Positions 33,700-46,217 are shown, counted from the first letter of the stretch. The stretch: 64,000 bases of DNA from Siphonodentalium dalli (GCA_032622095.1 CP136064.1:262425863-262489862); one strand, 5' to 3'. A program made the numbers and translations. Notes: a model not told the origin generated them from the letters alone.

Positions 33700-35560
33700 T
33701 TGGAAAACTATTTGAAAATAAGAACAGTTTCATATGTGCCCAATACAACCCCTTCACTAACACATTTTGACATTCCTTTTGCTTTGTCATTCCATTGACT
33801 GCTCATGCAGAACATTAACGCCTATTCAAAGTTAATGTAAAGTGTTATTATCGGTATATCCTGCTCAGTAAGACGAGTATTATCCAAACTTGCGCCGTAG
33901 ATATCGGGGCAAAACCATTTTATATTAAATTACTGAGGTCCCCAACTTCTCGCACGGGCTTGGAACATCCTTGTCGGTTGGTACCTCAATGGCATACGTG
34001 GTGGGAAATATGGTTTACTGAAAAATGGCTTCAAAGAGACTTATTTCAATAACTCTGTGTTGCTCATGGCATGAAACTTCTGAAAGGTGTCAATCCAAAT
34101 GAATGTGGTTAGACCGAATGGCCTGGGCATGCAGCGGGTATATTATGACCCGAAGATGACACGCATGTTATCGTGGACTCAATGTCACGTTTGGACCACA
34201 TTTACAGCCATTAACAACTTGTGTGAAGAATGGAACAATGGAGTGACTGCCCACTCTGCGTCAGTATTTTGCAACTTTTGAAAAGCACCCCTCTTCCATT
34301 CAATTCCTTCTCAGTCGGCCATATCACAACTCACAGGACGGTCCATCGCACAGGTTGTGTCTTAGATACCACTAAATATTTGCGTAAAGTTTCGTCAAAA
34401 TCGATCCAGTATCTCATAAAATATTACCAAATATATTAGGGGGGGCTTTCTTTGTTTGAGGTGTTTATATAACTGATCATATTTTGAACTCCCACCATTT
34501 AATTCGTTTAACTGTTTTCACGATATATTAAAACAAATCTTTCTTTATTTGGGTAATGTTATATCCTAAAATATTCAATATGATGCTCTTTCTCAAAATT
34601 AGTTGATTTCTCAGTAACGGCTTCGTCATTATTACAGTGTCAACAAAGAAATCAAAGATGATCATCAGTCTAATTATTTTTGAAGTCTGCCTAAATGTGC
34701 ATTCTCAGAAAACAATTATATTTGTTTTCTTCGAACATCGTCAGAATGCTTGTGAAGTGCCAAAAATGCGAGGTGATCCAGTTCACTTAGGAAGTACAAT
34801 ATTTCATTATTATGAAGTATTTACTGTCCGATTTTCACGGTTGATGGGTCAAACCATACATAATTATTTGTAAAATGCAATTTTTGCTATTGATTAATAT
34901 ATAATTTTAGCTGCGCATTGTAGTTGTATTTTTGGGAGTGGACATTATGCCAGGTTATGCAATCCCTGTCGTTGATAGCAGTATCGTAGCAACCAGTGAA
35001 GTACATATATAAATGGCCAATGCAGTCTATTAATTAGAAATTGTAAATATGTATGTAGGGTTCCAATTTACAACGGGTACTGGTGGATTGCTGATTGTGG
35101 TATTTACAATGTATATATGTGACAACCCACATATATATATGTAGGAGACGCAAACAAAAACTCAACAATTGAAACATGAAACCCCTATAATATCATTGAA
35201 AAATCCATTACACATTTTCTTATCTGTCACTGGTGGCTAAAAGATAATAGTCCAAGCGGTAATCACTTTCATTGTATACCTGCGCGCGTGATATTATAAC
35301 GGGAAACTGTGAATTACTATTGAAAACTGATTATTTGTTTTGATTAAAATTATATTATTGACAAATGTTACCAATAAATAACCCAATAGACGTCAAATAA
35401 AGACGAAACTAAAAGCGGCTATATTTCTTTGCGCGTGTAGCGTAGTACTGACGTATAGTGGTGAACCGTCTGAGCCAACACAAGACGTGTATACAGTTTG
35501 CGTGTTCCCGGCAGAGCTGATGTTAAAAAGGCATAAAGCTTTTTTTTATGTGATATACAA
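33700..35560. other. intronic, nothing firmly recognised
   Basis: Open frames at 34087-34281 and 34637-34873 show no domain or splice context. Confidence 0.4.
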
Positions 35561-35706
35561 GATCTTCAACTCATTATGTTGGGATATAAGATTTTATGAA
35601 ACTCGTTTGATAAAGTTGATTCGCAACTCGTCTACGACTCGTTATGAATCAAATTTATCAAACTCGTCTCATAAAATCTTATATCCCAACATAACTCGTT
35701 GGAGAT
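35561..35706. repeat. foldback with 62-bp arms
   Basis: GATCTTCAACTCATTATGTT and the following TGGGATATAAGATTTTATG-A arm (35561-35622) are mirrored by 35645-35706, ending GTTGGAGATC. The loop of about 22 bp contains ACTCGT repeats. Confidence 0.88.
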
Positions 35707-36975
35707 CCTCAATATATAACACGAACAGATGGTGGTGTTATGGTGTCAAATTAATGGCGCGTCTTTAAGCTATAACAGATACGATGCTCTGACTGAAAAA
35801 TCAAACACATGTTTAAACAATGTAAGAGATTGACTTTTAAAAAATCTTGTAAAAAAAATATTAATGAAAACCACAAAACGAACTTAAGGGTGGATATAGT
35901 TCTAAATTAATTAAAGACACATTTTGTACTTGTTCGGGTTGTGTGTAACTGACAAGTGAGTATTCAGGCGCTCTGCCAATTGGAGGAAATAGCATTCTAC
36001 TAAAATCACCGAAAATCTCAAGCAAATCGACCGTACCACACAATAGAAAACACAGGCCCCTGTGGAAAATTACTGCAAGTCGCAGACACGTCTAGTTTCT
36101 GGAATTCGTTTGATGAATAACGTTGCAAATATCGAGCACAACCACACCGGATGAAATAAAAGAGGTATCGGTGGCTTCCGAATGGCTTGTAGAAGATATG
36201 TGAGCATTTATAGGTTATGAAATCGCGTTTAATTACACGTTCGCGACAATTATTTGCTCGAAAATATTGATTTCATAACTAGGTAAAATGCCTCTCGGCG
36301 GATAGGGAGATTGACGAGCCGATTTTTTCTGTAGAACTCAGTAGATTCCGATATCAAATCTCGACTTCTCTTCGTTCGATTTCGCCGAGTTATATGTCAA
36401 ATGAAAGGGAATTTTATTGCCAATAAGATATTTTGGCTCCAATTACCGATTTCTAGAATTTGTAGGGTTTTGATTGTTGGTGTGGTTTTAGCCAATATCG
36501 ATCATTGGAACCTTTACACTGGTATTGTCTATATTGGTATTTTAGTAATTCCCCCCAGAGGCCTGTGATAGAAAACATCGTCCGAACTACTCTCAATTGT
36601 AAATATTTACAATTCGGGACGCAACTATCGCCGATAAACTGACGATTTCGCCGTCGAGACTCAATAAATTTAATTAATATATATGAAAGGTGGAGTAATA
36701 TTCGTTAAAATAACTGCCGGAGTGTTTCACATCACTTTAATATTTGTTCTTAGTCAGAGACCGTTGCCACCAGTATAGGCCATTCATCCGACCAGATATG
36801 ACAAAACAACAACCGATAGAAAGAACACAAATTCTAGTGACGTACACGTAGTACTCTATTCGGCATTCTCATACAAGTAATATATAGTTCATTTTGGGAT
36901 AGGTACATCTTCGTGATGTACAATGCTGTCCAATGGCAGCAAATGCGGGTAACCTATTACTTTGTCTGCATGCAG

Positions 36976-37111
36976 GGACAGTCGTGCTACTGCTATACGC
37001 ATTTCGATCTGAGACAAGAAGATGAACATGCCTGCAACATTCCTTGCCCCGGAGATCCTGGTCAAGCATGTGGTGGTAAAAACAACACACTGGCAATCTA
37101 CAGCCGAAACA
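36976..37111 (+). CDS. exon 6: WSC domain 2, C-half
   Basis: The acceptor TTTGTCTGCATGCAG ends at 36975 and the donor GTAAGT begins at 37112; phase 0 in and phase 1 out. It encodes GQSCYCYTHFDLRQ, then HACNIPCPGDPGQACGGKNN and TLAIYSRN. C-x-C, C-x3-C-PGDP-x3-CGG and a final IY strand are diagnostic for the WSC C-half. With exon 5 the domain has the full eight cysteines. The downstream phase allows joining to the lectin C-half at 38705. Confidence 0.9.
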
Positions 37112-37392
37112 GTAAGTAGATCGTTTATATTGGGCATTGTGAGATCCATGTTTGTAGGACCGACATGGTGTTGGAGCTCTCTTACCGTTTTTTTTTTGGA
37201 TTGATTTTTAATTTTTAATAACAAATGATATAACAACAAAATTATGAACAATTATATGATAAGTATATTACAGGAGAAGCATAACCATGGTTGGTCGTCC
37301 TCCTGCCGCCCCTGAATGATATATAAATATAAGGATGGCGGATGAATTCAAAGAAGATGTATTCACGGTACTCTAGATACAGCACCAATATA

Positions 37393-37500
37393 TTTTATTG
37401 TTGTCAGAAGATTCAATTTCAAGCCCAAATCAACCGCAGTTGGAAATTTCAGACGTCAATTATGTTGAGTGTTACGATGGTTCCGATATGTTGAGTTTCC
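37393..37500 (+). pseudogene. possible CUB-like exon relic
   Basis: After an acceptor-like TTATTGTTGTCAG (ends 37392), a phase-1 frame reads SDVNYVECYDGSDMLSF, resembling the D-x-V-x-V-Y-DGSD stretch of CUB domains. It hits a TAA near 37520 with no good donor before it. It is either a decayed exon or chance. Confidence 0.2.
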
Positions 37501-38704
37501 AACAAAATTCTAGGATAAAATAAGTGGATCTCATACCAAGATTATGACATGTTACTGGCTTGAGTCAAATTGTGGGGCTGATATGGACATCAGGTGGAAA
37601 TTGCCAGTCATAGGATAATTTTATGTTGAAAATTTTGAAATAACGAAGTTCGATGTATCAGTCAGAAGACGCCAACAGACGGGCGTGCATGTTTGGTCTA
37701 CAAGTGGGTCCGCATTTGACTCCCATAAAAAACACCTATCCACATCCCTAATCCGCCAGTCTGTGAAATATCATTCGGGATATAAAATGATATAGATAGA
37801 TATATATATTAGCGTAAATGCGCTTCTTTTCCGCACAAACGAGTGTCGTTGGTACATGTCCAAGACCAGTCAGGTCTAGGATCATACAGTATAGTAACTA
37901 TTACTGGTGGAAGAATATTCTTTTATCTGATATGCTTGAATATTTCAGCGTCGACTGTATTTACATTTTGTATAGCAAGACACATTGAAAATGGGGGGGG
38001 GGGTTGGAGTAATAGGTAATGTGCATCGTTCGGCACATATTACAATAAGTAAATGGATGGTAATGTGATTTGTTAATCTGGTCAAGTTGCTTTAGAGGCC
38101 AACAGTTTCCACGTGTATCGAAGTGATTTCCAGTTGAAATAAACCATATATCTGGGCAGTACCCCCTCCAGACATCAACCTGTCAACTGACGTCGATACA
38201 CAAACGTCCAACAAATAAACCATTGATATTCCAAGGAACACAACTAGGTTTGTTTCCCTCCGGTGTTTGGCACTCTGTGGCCATCATACTTACATATATT
38301 CCATGTCATAAACAACAGAAAAGGTACGACTTCATGGTAGCGGAAACATTGCGGTTGTTCTAAAGAAAATCCAATATGCAAACACGATTATTATATATGG
38401 TGCTCGGATTTTTGGTTATTTTTAAGTGATTGTCAGGGTCAGACATCACTGCTAACTTGTTCTCGGGATTTATATGCCCGATTTAGCCGGTGTTCATGAG
38501 TCAGATTATGTACACATTGTTCATAAGAATATATACTCCAGAGCAAAGTAGCATTTAAACCGAATCCGATTAAGAGAAATGGAATATTTCGATTGTGTAT
38601 TAAAAATGTGTCTCGAATTCATGGGCTGAACTGAAGTTGTCATCCCTCCCATTATCTAAACCGCTTGATTGCGTCTCAGCACATATTTTGTCTTGTCTTT
38701 ACAG

Positions 38705-38874
38705 GATCAAAATATGTTGGCTGGGATCAAGGACAGCCATTAGCAGCAGCCAACTGTGCATGTGTGTCTGCTTTTGATGACTATAACTCTATATATTGGA
38801 GGGCATCGGTATGTGGTGACGAAGGGCCAGCGTTGTGCTCTAACTATAATATTGATTACTCAGGAAATCCACAG
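38705..38874 (+). CDS. exon 7: C-half of C-type lectin domain 1
   Basis: The acceptor TGTCTTTACAG ends at 38704 and the donor GTAAAT begins at 38875; phase 1 in and phase 0 out. It encodes SKYVGWDQGQPLAAANCACV, then YWRASVCGDEGPALCSNYN. This is the W-x2-GQP loop, core cysteine, W and final C-x6-C of a C-type lectin domain. It follows directly on WEWRSG of the 26290 exon both in fold and phase. The GQP loop lacks an EPN or QPD motif, and YWRASVC replaces WND-x-C, so classical calcium-dependent sugar binding is unlikely. Confidence 0.87.
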
Positions 38875-38899
38875 GTAAATATAATTAGAAACTAATTAT

Positions 38900-40985
38900 C
38901 TAATTAATACTCTATATAACTGCGTCTTTGTGAACAATTTAAATCAACACAAAGACAAGCGAGATATGCCGCGTGTTTACAATATCCCGGGAAACGTCAA
39001 TAACTAATTCACGAACTGTTAAATCAACATATCCTCGAGAAATTACCCACATAATCGACCACTAATCAAGTGAAACAGATACACAACGCGATTATTTGAT
39101 TATGAAATAGGCAGATAAGGATTCATATCCGTTATTGCGTTTTATTTAGTGAAAACAGCGTACACCTGAAAAGTCGTGATTTTATTATGTATGTCATTGT
39201 TCGCACATAATCTGCTTAGAATCGCCGATAATTAGTCGATAATTATGAGTCGATAAATATGACTAACATTCTCTCATTTCAGCACATTATCGACTCAAAA
39301 TTAGGTCATTCTAAGTAGAATGTCTACCTAAACCAAGTTCAATTATAGGCAGATAATGTGCGGACTTTTGGGAGACCAGGCACATTAAATTGTATACTTC
39401 TTTACAAAACTTGCTGTATATCCAGGTCATCCACTACATTTGCAGATGACATCCCTCTCCTTTCTTTGACTTCTTGATATTTGTCGTTCTTATAGTCGTA
39501 GATGCAGTTTTTCCATATAAAGTATGGTCATTAGTAAGCAATTCCAAAAAAAAACATAGCTCAGTGCTTTACATAGAATGTTTTGGTGACATGTTATAGT
39601 ATGCAGCAGGTGTGGTTTCCTATACCACACACATTGGTTTGACTATTGTATGCTACATGAAAGCCTTGCTCGCCCGTGCGATTGGCTATCCCTGTGTGGC
39701 TAACATACAATGAGTGTACCACTGGAGGGAGATCGTTAATTCTTACTGGTATGATCACGCCCCTCTTTTGCAAATGATTTGTCATACATATCTATACTGT
39801 TACCTATATTACATATATGTGCATATAGATATCACTACTTGTAAATTATTATTATCAGAGGCATCATTTCGTGAGGTAATTATGATTATTTTCACTCTGT
39901 ACACAATGGTTCGTCAAAACAGTTGGCCAAATCATAATTTCGCGATAATTAGGTTGATCCGGGTATACAGAGCTGGGAAATCCAACATGTATAATGTAGA
40001 AAAATAATGGGATCTACTACTTTGCAACTCTAAAACCCAATAAATCATAAGAAACTGTTCGAGTGGTACAAATTAGTACAAATACCAAATATCATCGTCA
40101 AATGTTTTAAAAGATGATAGTTTTTGTGTTGTCCAGTGGGAGCGGGGTATATTGTATTGAAATTAACCATTATAGTTTGTGACGCTGGGGAGAACTTCAA
40201 GCGACATTCCCATTGTATTGACCGATTTAACATGCATATTATGCTTTATTCATTATTATACATTCCTTGTCGATTCAAGAATAGTAGGGTGTCTATTAAT
40301 TACATTTGGTTATCGTGTATGCATGCGTGTACTGTACTATGTAGTCTTATCATAACAAGTGCTTGTTTAAAATGTAGCCGCTGTTGTGTAGTGCCGAAAA
40401 CAGGAACCTTTTGTTTTAGGTAAGTGATGTGCATTCATTGGAAAATACACGTAGAACTTTGTGTATCTCGCGCCCGCGCAAAAAAGGCTTCATATTCTGG
40501 TCTTGTATGGTTATGGTATAACTGTCGGCAAATTTATTTATTTAATTTTATTTCTAATACCCACATATTTGGTACATACTCCGTTTGTCAAGAGCATTAA
40601 TACTTCACAGATACATTGTGCAACTGACAACTGAGTGTTATCTTGAACATTGTAGCATTCGAATGATATGGTCCGGGAATTCGAACTAGGCCTCTGAAAA
40701 CTGTTAGACAATATTTATAGGCATTCTAATTCCCCTAATCAATCCAAAAATCATAACGATTGGACGAATTTATATATTCATATATAGGAGCAAGTTCGGT
40801 AGATCATGGTTGTTGATGATGTCCATGAGAGGTGGCGCGTTGACTGATTTGTGTTGATATCTTCTGATGACAACGTCCGACATTTCTCTCCCGTTTTCTA
40901 AATTAAATGGCTCGTATTATCGATATAATTGGTGACGTCACAAAATAAAATGTTTGGCTTAAAGTACGCCATTTTGTCATTATTG
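38900..40985. other. intronic, small inverted repeats only
   Basis: Short self-complementary stretches with TCGATAATTATGAGTCGATAA near 39233-39256 and GCACATTATCGACTC beyond. No gene is supported. Confidence 0.4.
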
Positions 40986-40988
40986 GTA

Positions 40989-41033
40989 AATTTATTGTTG
41001 CTGTTTACCAAAAATGGACAAACTCTATCAGAG
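40989..41033 (+). pseudogene. ghost copy of the lectin-2 N-half exon start
   Basis: 45 bases (AATTTATTGTTGCTG through GGACAAACTCTATCAGAG) align without gaps to the beginning of the exon at 41446 (AATTTAGTGTTGATG through GGACGAGCTCTATCGGAG). No acceptor remains and similarity ends after it. It is a decayed partial duplicate 460 bp upstream of the live exon. Confidence 0.5.
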
Positions 41034-41445
41034 TTAGTTCTACAGCTCACACTTCTGCCATGCAGAGAAAAACTAGTTAGCTGAATCGTATGCTATGAGC
41101 TTAAAATTTTGCCATTATAGAGTTGATCTGATCAAGGTTTTTATAATAATCATAGGATATTACAATTTAGATCAAACTATTTTTCTTTCGAAAGAACCTT
41201 ATCTGCAAAAAACATGTGAAGATTTCGTTAGTGGAACAGGACAATTACCTTTTCCTCACAAAGCGTTGTTAAAGTTTGGAAACCGACTTCGTAGTTGAGA
41301 TCGAAGATTTGTCTCCGTTCATGGTATACGTGGGCTACTTGTGTGCACTGTAACAGTTCACCTACTCTCTTGTAACCGGGACAAAACGTTGCGATCTGTA
41401 TTCTGCATGTTGATGATGATTAACGACACGTGTATTTTGTTCTAG

Positions 41446-41626
41446 AATGAATTTAGTGTTGATGGAAAGCAAAACTGGACGAGCTCTATCGGAGTATGCT
41501 CAGATAAAGGTTCCGGTTGGATATTAGATGAATCTGGTATGGACTTGTCAACGAATTCAAGCGAGTTCTTTTCAGACTGTTATTGGATCGGCCTACATAG
41601 AGATTACAGCTATATATGGACTAATG
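41446..41626 (+). CDS. exon 8: N-half of C-type lectin domain 2
   Basis: The acceptor TTTTGTTCTAG ends at 41445 and the donor GTGAGA begins at 41627; phase 0 in and phase 1 out. It encodes KQNWTSSIGVCSDKGSGWIL, then FFSDCYWIGLHRDYSYIWTNG. The WIGL core and the W-T-NG end place the exon boundary at the same fold position as in lectin domain 1. It joins exon 7 without any linker exon, so the two lectin domains are adjacent. Confidence 0.83.
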
Positions 41627-41806
41627 GTGAGAATTATTTAAGACGTCACAATCCTATCCAAATTTAAACAAAAGTACCTTATTTGTCCTCAGACATCTCG
41701 TCCAAGAACACCGAAGTTAATATGATGAAAATGGGTATAAAGGCATTTATTATATTTCCGTCAACTTTTTATATAAAAATCCTATCCCCACTCCCAGAAG
41801 ACCAAT

Positions 41807-42895
41807 CGTGTTAATCCACTTTCAATGTGTTATGCTACTCTCAGCACTGCGTCATGTGATATATTTGCGTCATTTGTTATCTTTGTGCTCTAGTTTAACA
41901 GAAATGACTGCTGATGTTATAGCTTTAAACACACGTTAGGTCTAAATATTTATTACACGCTTGTTCCTAGAAATACATTGTTATTGCTGTTCCATATTTA
42001 CAAATCCGTATGGAACGTACGTTCCATACGCATCTCGTTGACGTAAAATGACGTACATGACGTTCGCCTCAACCATGAAACTGGAATTATTTAAATAAAA
42101 GAATCATCACACATGACAAACGCGCCCTGTATGAGCCTAAATAAACCTTCTAATCCTGTATTTTTAATGCACGGATTCTAGGACGCGAAGCGTGTAATAA
42201 ACACAGAACGACACGATGTGTAAATGGGTTTGTCGATACGGCACTCGTTCTGTCGCGGAAGGATAGAAATCGAGGCGCAAGCGCCTCTTGTTCTATCCTT
42301 CCGCGACAGCACTCGTGCCGTATCGACAAACCTATTTACACATCGTGTCGTTCTGTGTATGTATTTCATTATGGACTCGGTCGTGACAAACTGGTATCGA
42401 AAATATAATAAACGCAATCGTTGACTGTTCTGAGCAGCGTATCGTTTCTCCCCTCTCATGAGCGCCTCTTTAAAATTATATAGGAGAAAAACGGTACGCT
42501 ACTGAGAACAGTTAGCTATTGTCTATATACCACTATACTATACTACAGCCGACATAACGTAATACATAGATAATAGTTAACTGTTCTGAGTAGCGTACGG
42601 TTTTTTTGACATGCGGAGGATTATTTGTACGAGGTGATAGCCGAGTGAACATAATCCTGGCATCTCACGAGAGGAGAAAATCCGTACGATATTCAGAACT
42701 GTTGACTAATGTGTTTATTATATTTTCTACATCATTTTGTTACGACCCAAACCACAATGAAACACACGGTTAGATATAACACGTTCTTAAAGCCATTTCT
42801 GTTAAAATGACGCGCAAGAATACCGAATGACGCAGAAATTGACGTCATAACGCAGTGTTGAGAGTATGATAACATATTGAGATTAGGTTAACACG
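41807..42895. repeat. large nested foldback element
   Basis: The outer arms (GTGTTAATCCACTTTCAATG at 41808 and its diverged reverse complement ending 42894) enclose a middle arm pair (42361-42424 and 42708-42772, AAAATATAATAAACGC type). Within are two smaller hairpins with GACTGTTCTGAG-AGCGTA termini (about 42422-42517 and 42573-42708). A 156-bp near-perfect palindrome (42202-42357) lies in the left part, and a 24-bp perfect palindrome at 42007-42030 (CGTATGGAACGT centre). Likely several MITE or foldback insertions nested in one element. Non-coding. Confidence 0.75.
42202..42357. repeat. 156-bp near-perfect palindrome
   Basis: CACAGAACGACACGATGTGT at 42202 is mirrored through GAGGCGC-AA-GCGCCTC at the centre to ACACATCGTGTCGTTCTGTG at 42357, with few mismatches. 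Overlapping frames on both strands are palindrome artefacts. Confidence 0.92.
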
Positions 42896-43479
42896 TTCCG
42901 TCTTCTCGGTGTGGTGATATGATTTATATTTTGAGGTAAAAAGTTAATGAAAATATAATAAAACTTCATAACCTAGCAGTACAAAATCTATGAAAAACTC
43001 ATCAATATTTATCAAAAAGGCCCAGCGTGAGATAAACCACTCCTGAGGATTAACGTGTTACACCCCACCCCCTAACGAAATAAAAGAAAATCATAGTATG
43101 TACTATTGTATACACGCATGGCTGCCGAGATACCCCAACCTTGTTATGAATACACAAATATCCCGTTTATTCATATAGATAATTATTAATGATATATTAA
43201 TATCACCGCCATATGCTATATACAAATATATTCATACATATCATTGTGAATTGCACCGAATTCTGACACCTTTCTTCTCAATACGTATTGTCATACGATG
43301 AGATTATCTAATACATTGACCATATTGAATTCGATGTACTTTCGTGTGCTCCATAGCAAGGCCATTATTGGAAAAAATATAGACACTATTAGCCGAGAGT
43401 GTCCAATTGTCACCGCATATAGGGTTGTTGTTCTAACGTTACCACGAACATCCCATGTGCGAGCAGTTAAGGATCAAAC

Positions 43480-44410
43480 GCACGTGTTGCCAAAATTTCC
43501 TGATATTTCAAAATGTATTTTCTCAAAATTTGTTAGGAATATTTTCGTGAAATTTAGTAGAAGCGATTATTGTGACGCAATATTTAAAAGCCATTGACCA
43601 ATTGGATATTATAACCTCACTTACTTTACTTTTATGGCATGAACATTATTTAAAATTACACTTTTTTAAGGTACCAATGAATTCTGTAAAATATATATGT
43701 TTTCAAAAGTGCAGTTCATTTATCCATTGATCGTATCTCAAGACTTAAATTATTCCTTATTTGTGAAATTTGATGATGATTATTTTCAATAAGAAATGCA
43801 ATTACCCATAACTAATTGTCTATATTTGAGGATGTTCATGCCATGACTGTTGGTCAATGAACAATTGGGCTGAGATGAGTTGTGGGTCATGGGATCATAA
43901 CAAAGTTAAAACTTATCACCATATATGTTAACACTGTGGCTTAATTCCCGTTGTTTGCTCCCTGCTTGAGTGGACCACACGGCATATCAATATTTGTTTG
44001 CTTTGGGCTGGAATAGTTTTGACTGCTTTATTCTTCATTATAGTGTATAGGGTATGATGCTACATACGCAATTTGAAAGTCTAACTCAACATTATGATAC
44101 AAATGAAGCCTCCTCTCATAAAGCCAAGGCAATAAGCTATTTGGTGATTGGAGCTTTGAGTAAAATTATTAATTATTCTAGCAGTTCTTGGTATCGAAAT
44201 GGGGGGGGGGGGGGGTAAAATAAAATGTTCAACCTCTCAAATGTATTAAACACCATTGTTTTTGTTGTCTCTTACTAAGTGCTCAGATTCTACATACAAG
44301 GGGGTGATTATATGTGAAATTCAAGATTTATTGTCAGATAGATCCAGAGAAATTCTTTGTTGAATATCTCTTGCCATTTTTGGCTGGACCTATGCAAAAA
44401 GGGCGTCTCC
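43480..44410. repeat. ancient dispersed repeat, copy 2
   Basis: Collinear diverged match to about 28980-29945, including CAATAAGCTATTTGGTGATTGGA (quoted in part) and flanking blocks. It lies in the lectin-2 intron and includes a G run at 44202-44214. Confidence 0.6.
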
Positions 44411-44629
44411 CAATAAAACAACAATACCACGCGGGGTGAGTAGTTGGATCTCTGGACTAATATGGGTGTATTTGGTTTATATCATGTTTATTATTCTTGA
44501 TTTAGCTGTTACGACGTAGTTCTACTGTTTGAACAAACATTGTAACTATAAGTACCATTGCCATTTTTACATCAACAGTAGAACGTTATACCGCAATATG
44601 TGATATGTATATACACCATAACATAAGCA

Positions 44630-44905
44630 ATGATAAATCATAAAACAAAACAATTACTGTTTATCATTAATCGTTTCCACGCCTGCATACTATTCAACAA
44701 TGTTCTATACTTTTCATTCAAGGAAAAAATTGGCATTGACAACTTTGGCACTTCTCTCTGTGTCATAACCGGATTATGTTCCTATCTCTATCAAGATGGT
44801 CAATTTTTGACCACCACTAGCTATGACAATGACGCGCAGTGCATTCGCAGCAACCAAACATATCTAAATATTCTGTTGCATTGGTGTATGGAGAGTAGAT
44901 CTTAG
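44630..44905 (+). CDS. unrecognised 91-aa ORF in an intron
   Basis: A frame beginning MINHKTKQLLFIINRF and containing SLCVITGLCSYLYQDG and DAQCIRSNQTYLN-type stretches, five cysteines and one N-glycosylation motif. Cysteine spacing hints at an extracellular module but matches no domain I can name. No strong donor is seen. Probably chance or a relic. Confidence 0.15.
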   Translation: MINHKTKQLLFIINRFHACILFNNVLYFSFKEKIGIDNFGTSLCVITGLCSYLYQDGQFLTTTSYDNDAQCIRSNQTYLNILLHWCMESRS

Positions 44906-45545
44906 TTTGCACATATGGCATAAAACACATGTTGGTATTCGCTGATTAACATATTTAGAAATGAAACGTTTATTATGACTCCAACTCATGCATATGGTTC
45001 GTGGTACATAGTCGAGGTCTATGTCTGCCCGGCTGTCTGGAGTGGTCGAACATACCACATTGTAACTCGGGTGTTAATTAACTGAGTTCATTGTCCTTCG
45101 TCGTGGTGATATCGCAGCTTGACCCACATAACACGAGTTACGGCCCTTGTTATAACTTGGAACTTTGGCAATATTGCGTCCCATATGTCACTCAGATTGT
45201 GACTTGGGCATGGGCTAGCCAATTTTGCTGTACTTCGGTATGGTGATAGTACAGCCTGGGGAAAAGGATACCCACATACTATTACGGGGTTCGTACATTA
45301 ATTTTGACCGTATCGGCCCTCGTTTTACTTTAAAGTTTGTAAATATTGTGTCTGTACGAACATTTCAGCTTGTACATTTGGCATGGATCATCCGATTTGG
45401 TTGTGATTTGGTATGTGTATAGATCAGTTTAATGGGAAAGGATACCTGCTTAATGTGTGGTTCGTCCATTCATTTTACCAGAGTTGCGACACTGCTTTGA
45501 CTTTCACTCTGCACGGACAGTTGGCATTCGCACCCCAGTTGCAAT

Positions 45546-45661
45546 GGTCAGATTTGTAAATGTTATTTGGAATGCTAATAGACCAGGATTGATGGAATGA
45601 TGCTGGTCAGATTTGTAAATGTTATTTGGAATGCAATGCTAATAGACCAGGATTGATGGAA
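45546..45661. repeat. 57-bp tandem duplication
   Basis: GGTCAGATTTGTAAATGTTA, then TTTGGAATG-CTAATAGACC and AGGATTGATGGAAT, occurs twice in a row; the second unit has a 5-bp CAATG insertion. Confidence 0.93.
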
Positions 45662-46168
45662 TCCATGTGTGCGATTATTGTCCTTAATGAAAATAGGAAG
45701 ATTGTTCGTCTTTGCTTTACATTGAACATTGTTACTCAAGTACCAAGAGTTGAATTTGTATATCGTTAGAACAGTGTTAAGTAAAAATGGGGGAAGCACA
45801 CATATAAATATTAATTGGAACATAAAATGATAATTAACCGCACACATCGATTGAAAAGACGATACTCAATACGTAGCAGTTCCATGCGAATATATTAGTA
45901 TTCATGTTGTCAAGAAAGACAAGTGCAACGGCAGTTGTAACATATGCCTCATCGCTCAGCTTATAACGAGGGCAATACTAACTATGAATGAACAGTTTTG
46001 TTATTTTCGGAATCCAAGGTGGCCCATAACTTGGGGGAAATTAATGGGTTTTAAGTTTTTTTAATTGGAGGAAATTAATGGGTGTTATGTGTTCTGTCAT
46101 GTTTTGATTAATGCTTAAGATGGGAATGGTATATACTAATCACGATGATAATGTATTAAAACGTATTG

Positions 46169-46200
<32 letters not shown>

Positions 46201-46217
46201 CTATATATATATATATA

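Noticed and set aside
33893-34281. Possible continuation of the Tx1-like LINE (IGAKPFYIK reading)
   Set aside because: Only a short motif fits, and a WSC exon with other repeats lies between it and the confirmed fragment.
42178-42459. Mirror-image ORFs on both strands
   Set aside because: Caused by the 156-bp palindrome.
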